The position numbers and the translations under genes were made by a program. 64,000 nt of DNA from Embleya sp049739465 (GTDB lineage Bacteria; Actinomycetota; Actinomycetes; Streptomycetales; Streptomycetaceae): the NCBI RefSeq assembly GCF_049739465.1, contig NZ_JBMHHY010000007.1, positions 186,001-250,000 of the forward strand, read 5' to 3'. Positions 52,623 through 59,714 of this stretch are shown here, piece after piece (position 1 is the first letter of the stretch; each line of letters begins with the position of its first letter). Under the pieces are notes generated by a model, which searched no databases, was not told where the DNA came from, and saw only the letters and a program-made list of their open reading frames with translations.

Positions 52623-53639
52623 TCACCGGTCGCCGGGCGTGGGCACCGTACCGCTCCCGCCGTGCGCCGGCGTGTGCCGGGAGGCGCCGGTCGGGCCGCT
52701 GCGGCCGTGCCGCAGGGTGTGTGCGATCCGGGCCGAGATGGGCAGCCCGGTAGCGCTCTCGATCCAGCCGAACTCGCCGACGCAGTTGGTTTCCAGGTAG
52801 GTCCAACCGGCCTCGGTGACCACGAAGTCCAGGGCGGCGTAGGTCAGTCCGAGATCGCGGACGTGCTCGACGCAGGCCCGGACCAGCTCGGCCGGCGGCT
52901 CGATCACCCGGTGCTCGCACGCGGCGGCCGGGAGCGCGCGCCAGTCGAGCGCGTCGGGCGTGCTGATCGCGGCGGCGAACACGTGGTCGTCGACGACGGT
53001 CACCCGCGCGTCGAACAGGCGGTCCTCGACCAGGGCCTGTAGGTAGTGCACGGTGCCGGCGATCCCGGACAGATCGTCGGAGAGGCGGATGCGCGTGGTG
53101 GGGATGAACGTGGTGTGCCGCTGGGTCAACGCCTTGACCACCACCTTGTCGTGGTGCGCGGCGATGAACGCGCGCGCCGCGCCCGGATCGCTGGTGAACA
53201 ACGTGTCGGGCACGGTGAACCCGCGGCGCGCGGCGGCGCGCAGCTGGGTGGGCTTGTGCCGGGACGCCTCGACGATCGTGGGATCGTCGACCCACACCTT
53301 GAGCGGCTGCGCACGCAACAGGCCGAGCAGCGCGGTGGTGTTCTCGTCCGCCCGCCAGCGCTCCTCGCCCGAGCCGAGCGTGTCGGGCCGGGTGGGCTTG
53401 CGCCAGTAGACCGCGCAGTGCTCGTCCAGCACCACGGTCGCCTTCCCCGAGGTCAGCGCGGTACGCCAGCACCCGTCGGCGAAGTGGCCGGTGATCGACG
53501 GGCGTTCGCGCAGCCGACCCGGGTCCAGGCGCAGTACGGCGGTGGGGCCGCCGAGGAGGTGGGCCACCACCAGGTCGGCGGTCAGGTCCTCCTCGGTGGC
53601 CACGATCACGACGCTCGAATCGTGATCGGTATCAGTCAT
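52623..53639 (-). CDS. tgmB: ATP-grasp RiPP maturase (graspetide synthetase, TgmB-like)
   Basis: A 338-residue ATP-grasp ligase that makes ester or amide side-chain cross-links in a graspetide precursor. Conserved features are the N-terminal YWRKPTRP (precursor-binding region, about 73-80), the EASRHKPTQLRAAARRGFTVP transition, VVKALTQRHTTFIPTTRI (ATP-binding loop), and the metal-binding ALDFVVTEAGWTYLETNCVGEFGWIE near residues 268-293. Start ATG 53639 overlaps the precursor gene by 8 nt, which fits co-translation. Confidence 0.9.
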   Translation of the reverse strand: MTDTDHDSSVVIVATEEDLTADLVVAHLLGGPTAVLRLDPGRLRERPSITGHFADGCWRTALTSGKATVVLDEHCAVYWRKPTRPDTLGSGEERWRADENTTALLGLLRAQPLKVWVDDPTIVEASRHKPTQLRAAARRGFTVPDTLFTSDPGAARAFIAAHHDKVVVKALTQRHTTFIPTTRIRLSDDLSGIAGTVHYLQALVEDRLFDARVTVVDDHVFAAAISTPDALDWRALPAAACEHRVIEPPAELVRACVEHVRDLGLTYAALDFVVTEAGWTYLETNCVGEFGWIESATGLPISARIAHTLRHGRSGPTGASRHTPAHGGSGTVPTPGDR

Positions 53640-53823
53640 CCTTCTTGTATCCGCGGGGTTCCTGCGTACCCGTGTACGTGCCCGAGTCGACGGCGTGGAT
53701 CAGCAGCGTCCCGCCCGGGGTGACGTTGACGCACAGATCGGGGTCGTAGTGGTGTCGGGGCAAAGCGGGAGCGCCCCGAGTGGGAACGGGAGCCCTGCGG
53801 CCGAGGATCAAGGGACCGGGCAT
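53632..53823 (-). CDS. tgmA: graspetide precursor peptide (TgmA-like)
   Basis: A 63-residue precursor. The leader contains the family marker LPRHHYDPDLCVNV (about 21-34), the segment recognised by the ligase, and the C-terminal core GGTLLIHAVDSGTYTGTQEP has Thr/Ser and Asp/Glu residues that could be linked, then a charged tail ending KKDD. A Cys in the YDPDLC segment is notable. ATG at 53823 has AGGAG five bases upstream. The small size hides it from most gene finders, but its position and overlap with tgmB make it convincing. Confidence 0.82.
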   Translation of the reverse strand: MPGPLILGRRAPVPTRGAPALPRHHYDPDLCVNVTPGGTLLIHAVDSGTYTGTQEPRGYKKDD

Positions 53824-54060
53824 GGCCTCTCCTGACTATGGGTGTCCGACGGACCCGAAACGGTGCGTCATGTTCATCAACGCTCGGATGGGCCGGATCA
53901 GTTGCACTCAACGCCAAAGATGTCCGAAGCAACGAGCACTAGGTGGTGGCGGGGCAGGCCGCTCCGGCGCTCGCGCCGGCTTCGGCCGCGAGGGCCCACC
54001 CGACCCGCCGGGCACCACGTTCGTTCGGACAGATCCGGACGAACATACCTCCGTGGCCGC

Positions 54061-54699
54061 TCAGCCGGCGGGCAAGACCCGGAAACGATCGGGTGCCACC
54101 GGATCTCGATCCCGATCGCGATCGCGATCGACGACCTGGACCGGCGGCCAGGCCCATTGCCAAACGCTGATACCCGGCGCGCGGGAGAACCGGATCTGCC
54201 CGCGGGTGCCTTCGACGGCGACGTGCGGCTGGAATTCGGCGGTGCGCGCCCGGCCCGCGCCGTGCGAACACAGCACATCGGCGAGCACAACGACCGTGTC
54301 ATAGCCCTCGAAGGCGACGAAGGAGGGCGCCTGGTCCAGCCGTTCGCGAAGGACCGTCTCGACTCGGACACCGAGCGGCCGAGGCGCTCGGGCAGGTAGC
54401 GCAGGAACGGGATCGCGGCGCCGTCGTCGCCTGGCAAGGTCGCCCATTCGGCGAACTCCGGTTGCCCGCCCGGAGCACCGATCATGACGTCGGCGAGGCG
54501 CCGGTCCCGGCGAACGGCCTTGACAATCGGCGCCGCCGGCTCCGGGTGCCCGACCAGAAGCAGGAGGGCGGCGGCGTGGGCCTGGGCGGCGTCTTCGACC
54601 AGGGCCGGGCCGGCGCGCGAGCGGGAGCAGGTCGTGCCTGGCGGCGGTGATGTCCGCCTCGTCCAGGGTTGCGTGGGCGAGCGGGATGGGAGGGGTCAT
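54061..54699 (-). pseudogene. frameshifted periplasmic-binding-protein-like remnant
   Basis: Three frames join to give one protein-like path: MTPPIPLAHATLDEADITAA, then (after a shift near 54605) ALVEDAAQAHAAALLLLVGH and DVMIGAPGGQPEFAEWATLP, then (after a shift near 54375) RLDQAPSFVAFEGYDTVVVL and EGTRGQIRFSRAPGISVWQW to a stop at 54061. The last part matches the C-terminus of type-I periplasmic ligand-binding proteins (branched-chain amino acid type). At least two frameshifts and a missing N-terminal domain and signal peptide mark it as a pseudogene. Confidence 0.7.
54102..54131. repeat. GATCNC hexamer microsatellite
   Basis: Five consecutive GATCxx hexamers (GATCTC, GATCCC, GATCGC, GATCGC, GATCGA). 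On the minus strand they encode alternating Arg-Asp inside the binding-protein pseudogene, an expansion that may have helped inactivate it. Confidence 0.7.
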
Positions 54700-54753
54700 G
54701 TCGGTGGTCCTTCCCGTGTCGGCGCCGGCGGGCACGGGAAACCCGGTGCGCGG

Positions 54754-55263
54754 TCAGTTGTGATGTGTCGCGGGATCCGATCCGTGGTGCAGGTAGGCGG
54801 TGGTGCCGCAGGTCAGCGCGTTCGCGCAGGCGCGCAGGCGGCGGGCCATGTGAGGGGCCATCAGGACGTCCCACTCGGCCGGTTCGGCGAGGTGCCAGGC
54901 CACGAGTTCACCGGCCGCGAGGTGGACGCGAGCCTCGGCGTCGGCTCGGGTGAGGATTCCGCCGTCGAACAGGTAGTTCGCCGGCGCGGGCCGTCCGTCG
55001 GGTTGTGGGGGGACCCAGTCGACGACGAGCAGTCGGCCGGGGGCCAGGTCGAGGCCGAGTTCCTCCTTGATCTCGCGGTGGGCGGTGTCCCAGGGGTATT
55101 CGCCGGCGTCCATGGCGCCGCCGGGGATCTCCCACCGGCCGTCGCCGTAGGACGGTTCGACGAGCAGGATTCGCCCGTCTTCGTCGTGGAGGATCGCACC
55201 GGCGCCGCCGATGTGCTTGGGCAGGGTGGCGTAGTACTCGGCGGGGGAAAGGGGATGACTCAT
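54754..55263 (-). CDS. Nudix hydrolase
   Basis: A 169-residue NTP pyrophosphohydrolase. The Nudix box fits GX5EX7REUXEEXGU exactly: GAMDAGEYPWDTAHREIKEE followed by LGL (about 48-70). It begins MSHPLSPAEYYATLPKHI, a common start for actinobacterial Nudix proteins. ATG at 55263. The substrate (nucleotide-diphosphate derivative) is unknown. It sits next to an integrase relic in the accessory island. Confidence 0.9.
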   Translation of the reverse strand: MSHPLSPAEYYATLPKHIGGAGAILHDEDGRILLVEPSYGDGRWEIPGGAMDAGEYPWDTAHREIKEELGLDLAPGRLLVVDWVPPQPDGRPAPANYLFDGGILTRADAEARVHLAAGELVAWHLAEPAEWDVLMAPHMARRLRACANALTCGTTAYLHHGSDPATHHN

Positions 55264-55332
55264 GCCGCGTGAGGTTAGTGGCGCGCCGCCGTGGGTTCGC
55301 GGCGGCACGGGCGCTTGCGACCGGGGTGTGAC

Positions 55333-55525
55333 AAACACCCGTTCACGCAACGGGTTCCGGTCGTCGGCGAACAGCCGCTCCAGCCGGGCGCGCGGGATCG
55401 CCCTGTCCCGGTCGCGAACGATCCTGCGGCGCTCCGGCCTTCGGCACGGGTCGCCGGTCGGCCAGTCCTGGCGGCGGGCATACGCGGTGAACGAGGTCAG
55501 CGCGGACAGGCGCTTGTTCCACGTG
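55333..55525 (-). pseudogene. truncated tyrosine recombinase (integrase) relic
   Basis: A 64-codon fragment reads TWNKRLSALTSFTAYARRQ, DWPTGDP, RDRDRAIPRARLERLFADD and NPLRERVF without a stop. This is the end of the core-binding domain and start of the catalytic domain of actinobacterial tyrosine recombinases, where the sequence normally continues with LYETAARAEE. There is no start codon with a Shine-Dalgarno, and the catalytic Arg/His/Tyr are missing. It is a remnant of a lost integrative element. Confidence 0.7.
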
Positions 55526-55539
55526 GATGTGCCGGGCCG

Positions 55540-55734
55540 TCAGGCTCGCTTGAGCGTACGCACGAGAGAAGCCCAGGCGGTGGGGTCGATCGACAGGTGG
55601 CCGACGCTCGGGTCCTTGGAGTCGCGGACGGGGACCACGCCGAGGCCGTCCCGGATTTCCACGCAGTCACCGGTGTTCCCGCTGTACGTGCTCTTGCGCC
55701 ACCCGGTGTTGGACTGCTCGGTGATTGCACTCAT
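55540..55734 (-). CDS. DUF397 protein, copy 1
   Basis: A 64-residue DUF397 protein with the family core GWRKSTYSGNTGDCVEIRDG and VPVRDSKDPSVGHLSID. In Streptomyces these small proteins are encoded next to Scr1-type XRE regulators and may act as their partners (BldB/WhiJ-like systems). ATG 55734 has GGAG eight bases upstream and overlaps (ATGA) the stop of an XRE remnant. Its 3' half and the downstream 20 bp are nearly identical to copy 2. Confidence 0.88.
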   Translation of the reverse strand: MSAITEQSNTGWRKSTYSGNTGDCVEIRDGLGVVPVRDSKDPSVGHLSIDPTAWASLVRTLKRA

Positions 55735-55854
55735 GTTCGGTTCTCCAGAAGATCGCGGAGGTAGGTCACAGTGTCGGACGGCAACAAGGCGGCCGTCTTG
55801 GCGAGATCGTACCGACGTTCCACTTCGGCGACGCGCTCGAAGGTCTCGATCCGA
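55731..55854 (-). pseudogene. C-terminal remnant of an XRE/DUF5753 regulator
   Basis: About 40 codons read VRIETFERVAEVERRYDLAK, TAALLPSDTVTYLRDLLENR and stop at 55731, overlapping the DUF397 start exactly as in the intact pair next to it. This is the C-terminal helix region of Scr1-type regulators (compare RERQRSYDRLSAWALSPGES in the intact gene). The rest of the gene is gone, so a second XRE-DUF397 module has been truncated. Confidence 0.65.
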
Positions 55855-55934
55855 ACCCGCGAGCGGACCGCGGAACGCCCCGCCGCCCGAGAAGGAGTGG
55901 AGTGGGTGACGGGGCGTTGGGATGTGCCGGGCCG

Positions 55935-56132
55935 TCAGGCTCGCTTGAGCGTGCTCACGAGAGAAGCCCAGGCGGTGGGGTCGATCGACAGGTTCCCGAT
56001 GCTGGGGTCCTTCGAGTCGCGGACGGGGACCATACCCAAGCCATCTACGACTTCCACGCACGAGCCACCATCGGTGTTGCTGTGACTCGACTTCCGCCAC
56101 GTTGCGGCGCTCAGATCTGGGGACGTCTTCAT
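55935..56132 (-). CDS. DUF397 protein, copy 2
   Basis: A 65-residue DUF397 protein, TWRKSSHSNTDGGSCVEVVDG then VPVRDSKDPSIGNLSID, close paralogue of copy 1. Its ATG overlaps the stop of the intact XRE regulator by 4 nt, so they form a translationally coupled pair. The shared 3' segment (from about 55925 and about 55529) indicates a recent duplication. Confidence 0.88.
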   Translation of the reverse strand: MKTSPDLSAATWRKSSHSNTDGGSCVEVVDGLGMVPVRDSKDPSIGNLSIDPTAWASLVSTLKRA

Positions 56133-56986
56133 GGTCCGTACTCCTTCATCGCTGCCGTGATCATGCTCGCCGACTCACCTGGGGAGAGGGCCCAAGCGCT
56201 TAGGCGATCGTAAGACCTTTGGCGCTCTCTTACGGTCTCAGGGTCTTCGATCATTTGACCGGAGTTGCTGCCTTCGAGCCATGCCCCGACTTTGCCGTCA
56301 GGCAACGTCAGCAGCGTGAGGGAGCCGCCGAGTACGGGATGCTCCCCACGTTCGAACGGGTAGACGCGCACGGTGACGCGCGGCGAGTCTACGAGGGGCA
56401 GCAACTTCTCGAACTGAGCGTACGTAACGTCGTGTCCGCCGATCGGACGGCGCAAAACGGCCTCGTCGAGAACCACGGAATACATGGGTGGATCGTCCTC
56501 GGTCAGGATGACTTGGCGAGCGATGCGAAGGGATGCCTTCTCCTCGATCTCGTCGTCACTGGCATCCGGAAGACCGGTACGCAGCAGCGCGCGTGCGTAG
56601 TCGAGGGTCTGAAGCAGCCCAGGCACCACGGCGGCGGCGTATTCGGAGATCCGGACCGCCTGCGTCTCGAACTCCATGATCTGGCGGTACCGGCCCGGGT
56701 GTACGTCGTGCTGGATCATCAGGTACATCGTCGCGAACATCTCCACCGTGCCGAACAAGTCATCCAACTTGCGTGGCAGGTCCGGGGGGATGGCCCGTTG
56801 CGCCGTCTCGAAACGCGACAACGCGCTTGTGTCGTAACCGAGATGAGTCGCACATACGGCAAGCGACATCCCTGCCCGCTCCCGATGGACCCGCATGGCT
56901 TCCCCGTACTCGGCGCGGGCCCCCTCACCGGGATCCTTGGGGCGCGGACGGAATCGCACAGTCATTCCCCCTTTGGTTGCCACCAT
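56129..56986 (-). CDS. Scr1-type XRE regulator (DUF5753)
   Basis: A 285-residue regulator: N-terminal XRE HTH (GMSLAVCATHLGYDTSALSRFE) and C-terminal DUF5753 domain (YAAAVVPGLLQTLDYARALL, VVLDEAVLRRPIGG, VRVYPFERGEHPVLGGSLTLL). Such proteins with DUF397 partners form actinobacterial regulatory pairs linked to development. ATG 56986 gives a short leader; ATG 56965, with GGGGGA just upstream, would give 278 residues. Confidence 0.9.
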   Translation of the reverse strand: MVATKGGMTVRFRPRPKDPGEGARAEYGEAMRVHRERAGMSLAVCATHLGYDTSALSRFETAQRAIPPDLPRKLDDLFGTVEMFATMYLMIQHDVHPGRYRQIMEFETQAVRISEYAAAVVPGLLQTLDYARALLRTGLPDASDDEIEEKASLRIARQVILTEDDPPMYSVVLDEAVLRRPIGGHDVTYAQFEKLLPLVDSPRVTVRVYPFERGEHPVLGGSLTLLTLPDGKVGAWLEGSNSGQMIEDPETVRERQRSYDRLSAWALSPGESASMITAAMKEYGP

Positions 56987-57176
56987 TTCGAGACAACGGT
57001 GGATGGTTTCCGACCATACCGAGTACGCGTAATCATCGCTGTACACACCGTCATGTTCATCCGGACGAGAGGTGCAACGGCATGAACGACAGGCTTTGGT
57101 ATGCCCGTTCGGCGGGGTGACGGTCGCCTATCCCGAACGTGAGCCCCTGATACCCGTCTTCACCCCAGGACATGAG

Positions 57177-57467
57177 ATGACCGAGAAACCCTGGATTGAA
57201 AACCCGTTCGAGATCTCGGGTCGGGTCCGGCACTCCGACGCACGGCGACCCCGGCGCGGCCGGGTCGAGTCGATCGACGAGAACGACGTGGATCCCGAGC
57301 ACGGACCGATGATTCGCGTCCGACAACCGCAAGGGCAGTGGTACTTGGCACACGCGGACGAGCTGCGCCACGGCTGGGAGGACACCGCCCGCGAGCAGCG
57401 GCCCGCCGATCCGTGGCGCGTGCGCTTCGTCGAAGACCTCGGCGCCCCGGGGAGGTTCGGCACGTGA
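57177..57467 (+). CDS. small SH3-like protein, paralogue 1
   Basis: A 96-residue protein of no known family. The central region PFEISGRVRHSD, RGRVESIDENDV, GPMIRVRQPQGQWYLAHADEL has the strand pattern of a small SH3/KOW-like barrel. It is paralogous to the next genes. ATG at 57177 has AGGA six bases upstream; a GTG at 57117 in frame is possible. The stop overlaps the next GTG (GTGA). Confidence 0.65.
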   Translation: MTEKPWIENPFEISGRVRHSDARRPRRGRVESIDENDVDPEHGPMIRVRQPQGQWYLAHADELRHGWEDTAREQRPADPWRVRFVEDLGAPGRFGT

Positions 57468-57679
57468 GCGAGGAGCCGCCGCTCATCCCCGCTTGGAAGG
57501 TACGCCCGTTCGAGATCGGCGACGCGGTGAAGGGCGTGGATACGTGGCGTCCCCGGCGTGGCCTCGTTCAGCGGATCGGTCTCAAGAGAGGGCCGGACAC
57601 CGGTCCGTTGATCACGGTGCAGATGCGGTCCGGCCGGACCTACCAGGCGTATGCGCGCGATCTCGTCTACGAGCGCTAG
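57464..57679 (+). CDS. small SH3-like protein, paralogue 2
   Basis: A 71-residue protein: PFEIGDAVKGVD, RPRRGLVQRIG, GPLITVQMRSGRTYQAYARDL. It aligns over its length with paralogue 1. GTG at 57464 has GGGAGG eight bases upstream and overlaps the upstream stop. Function unknown. Confidence 0.65.
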   Translation: MSEEPPLIPAWKVRPFEIGDAVKGVDTWRPRRGLVQRIGLKRGPDTGPLITVQMRSGRTYQAYARDLVYER

Positions 57680-57824
57680 GAGTTCCGGGGCGCTCCTCAG
57701 TCGGCACGACGCGATCAGCCGGGAACTGCTGATCGCTCGGGTACTCGACGCCATCCGCGAGCGCCGCGACCCCGTGCGCCGAGAGTTGAAGAAACGACTT
57801 CGGGAGAGGTGGAGCTTTGGTTGA
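57651..57824 (+). CDS. possible 57-residue basic protein
   Basis: An ATG frame overlapping the 3' end of paralogue 2 and the first codons of paralogue 3. The last part SRELLIARVLDAIRERRDP and VRRELKKRLRERWSFG is an amphipathic basic helix with codon use like real genes here. There is no clear Shine-Dalgarno, so it may be a gene remnant or unexpressed. Confidence 0.35.
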   Translation: MRAISSTSARSSGALLSRHDAISRELLIARVLDAIRERRDPVRRELKKRLRERWSFG

Positions 57825-58188
57825 GCTGAAGATCGGAACCGAGGTTGCCCACCGCACCCGGTCGGAGTGGCCCGCGTGTCCGCCGGGTGTGGTGACGGAC
57901 GTATTCACGTCCCCGCTGCGTTACGAGGTAACCCCTCACAGCGGGCGTGGCCCCTGGTTGGCGTTCCCGCGCGACGTGGCCGTGATGGAGCCGGACACCA
58001 CCCCGGTACCCGTGTTCGCGGTCGGCGACCGAGTACGCCGGTCGGCGGGCTATCGCACCGCGCTCGGCCGGGTCGTCGCCGTCGACACGTCGGACGTGAA
58101 CGAGCAAGGGCCGGTGATCACCGTCGAGACCAACACCCGGGCCTACCGGGCCCGCGCGGGATTCCTCGTCGCGGCCGACGCGGACTGA
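57817..58188 (+). CDS. small SH3-like protein, paralogue 3
   Basis: A 123-residue protein with two barrel-like halves; the second, VFAVGDRVRRSAGYRTALGR followed by VVAVDTSDVNEQGPVITVET, matches the repeat in paralogues 1 and 2 (GRV-x-x-ID...GP-I-V). Start is most likely TTG at 57817, within a purine-rich GGGAGAGGTGGAG leader. Unknown function; possibly a nucleic-acid or peptide-binding barrel. Confidence 0.6.
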   Translation: MVELKIGTEVAHRTRSEWPACPPGVVTDVFTSPLRYEVTPHSGRGPWLAFPRDVAVMEPDTTPVPVFAVGDRVRRSAGYRTALGRVVAVDTSDVNEQGPVITVETNTRAYRARAGFLVAADAD

Positions 58189-58425
58189 CCCGGAAGGTAC
58201 GGAAGTGGCGTACGTCGACCACGGCCGACCACGGCCGACCTGGTCCACGTGACCGGGCGCAGCTCCGACGAACGCGCCCGATCGGAACCGCGGTTCGTTG
58301 AGTTCGGCACCCGGCCGACACACACTCCCTCTCCTATCCGAGGACAGGGCGCACAGAGCACGCAAGAAGAACCTCCGTCGTCAACCGACGACGACGGCAA
58401 AGGCAACTCGTCCAAGGAGAAAACC

Positions 58426-58539
58426 ATGGCAGACCACAAGGGCCCTCCCATTCCGCTGAAGCCCGTCCCGCTCCCCGAGCCCCACCCGGACGGCACGCAA
58501 CCGCCCACCAAACCCGGCCACGGAAAGCCGACCAAGTGA
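58426..58539 (+). CDS. 37-residue Pro-rich peptide, candidate RiPP precursor
   Basis: MADHKGPPIPLKPVPLPEPH then PDGTQPPTKPGHGKPTK: 12 prolines in 37 residues, five Lys, no Cys, and a single Asp-Gly step (D22-G23). AAGGAGA lies five bases before the ATG, an excellent site. The stop overlaps the start of a PIMT-like methyltransferase (GTGA), so the two are co-translated. Asp-Gly is the classic isoaspartate-prone site, so the peptide could be the substrate of that enzyme, as in PIMT-linked RiPPs. A simple leader peptide is the alternative. Confidence 0.6.
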   Translation: MADHKGPPIPLKPVPLPEPHPDGTQPPTKPGHGKPTK

Positions 58540-59660
58540 TCAGGCGCGAGAAGTTCGTCCCCGATCGCTTCTGGCCCCACGACAGCGAGACCGGACGGTA
58601 CGGGCCGGTGGCGGACAAGCGGACCGACCCCGACCGTTGGCACGAGTTCGTCAACTCCGACACGGCGATCGTCACGCAGTGGGACGACGGGAAGCACTAC
58701 GGAGACGATCCGGGGAAGTTGGCCACGTCATCGGTCTCCATGCCCTCGATCGTCCACGGCATGATCGAAGCGTTGGACGTCCGTCCGGGTCTGACGGTGC
58801 TGGAAATCGGCACGGGTTCCGGGTACACCGCCGGACGCCTGGGCGAACTCGTCACCGAGACGGGACGCGTCGTCAGCCTCGAAGTCGACGCGGCGCTGTC
58901 GAAGACCGCGCGCGACAACCTCGATCGAGCCGACGTCCGCAACGTCATCGTCGTCAACGCGGACGGGTTCAAGGGATGGTGGGACAGAGCCCCGTACGAG
59001 CGGGTGCATGTCACCTGCGGCATCCGGGAGATCCCGTACGCGTGGGTCGAGCAGTGCACGCCCGGCGCGGTGATGGTCGTGCCCTGGGGAACGGATTTCA
59101 CCCCGCACGACTGGTTGTTGCGGCTCGTCGTGGACGACGACGACACGGCGAGCGGACGGTTCGGCAATGGCGTGTCGTTCATGAAGCTGCGGAGTCAGCA
59201 GCTCCACATCGACACCGAGGCATACACACCGGACGGCTGGAGGGAGCACGCACGCGAAGCCGAATCAGACATCGCAACGGCCGACGTACGCGAGATCACC
59301 GGCGGCAGCGCGGCGTTCGCGATGGGCCTACGGGTGCCCGACGTGGTCATGGGCGCGGGCGACGTGGACGGTGTCCTGACCGTCTGGCTCTACTCGACGT
59401 CGGACAGGTCCGTCGCGGGAGCCGCGTTCGGTGAGGGCACGACGTCGACTGTGGTGCAGTCCGGCGACCGGTCCCTGTGGGACGAGGTGCTGGCGGCCCG
59501 AACATGGTGGATCGACGCCGGTCGTCCCGACCCGGACCGCTTCGGGCTCACCGTGTCGCCGAAAGGCCAACGGGCGTGGCTCGAAGAGCCGGGGGCGTGG
59601 GTGCGCGAGCCCTTCCGGAGGTTGTCGGGGGCCGGGCGTGATTCGCAACTCAGCGGTTGA
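58536..59660 (+). CDS. protein-L-isoaspartate O-methyltransferase-like protein
   Basis: A 374-residue PIMT-fold methyltransferase. The N-terminus REKFVPDRFWP is PIMT-like; the SSVSMPSIVHGMIEAL region precedes motif I VLEIGTGSGYTAGRLGEL (about 88-105) and motif II VVSLEVDAALSKTARDNL. The C-terminal 150 residues are an extra domain not found in housekeeping PIMT (about 210-230 residues). PIMT homologues in RiPP clusters methylate Asp to form aspartimide or isoaspartate. GTG at 58536 overlaps the small peptide gene stop. A tgm-type methyltransferase role for the nearby graspetide is the other possibility. Confidence 0.82.
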   Translation: MIRREKFVPDRFWPHDSETGRYGPVADKRTDPDRWHEFVNSDTAIVTQWDDGKHYGDDPGKLATSSVSMPSIVHGMIEALDVRPGLTVLEIGTGSGYTAGRLGELVTETGRVVSLEVDAALSKTARDNLDRADVRNVIVVNADGFKGWWDRAPYERVHVTCGIREIPYAWVEQCTPGAVMVVPWGTDFTPHDWLLRLVVDDDDTASGRFGNGVSFMKLRSQQLHIDTEAYTPDGWREHAREAESDIATADVREITGGSAAFAMGLRVPDVVMGAGDVDGVLTVWLYSTSDRSVAGAAFGEGTTSTVVQSGDRSLWDEVLAARTWWIDAGRPDPDRFGLTVSPKGQRAWLEEPGAWVREPFRRLSGAGRDSQLSG

Positions 59661-59714
59661 GGATGCAACTTTTGATGCTGGTGGGGACCCTGAGGCGCGT
59701 GACAACGTTTTGGC

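Noticed and set aside
58249..58425. Extended 96-residue version of the small peptide before the PIMT gene, from a GTG at 58249
   Set aside because: The upstream GTG has no Shine-Dalgarno, while the ATG at 58426 has an excellent one. It cannot be excluded that the upstream part is a leader.
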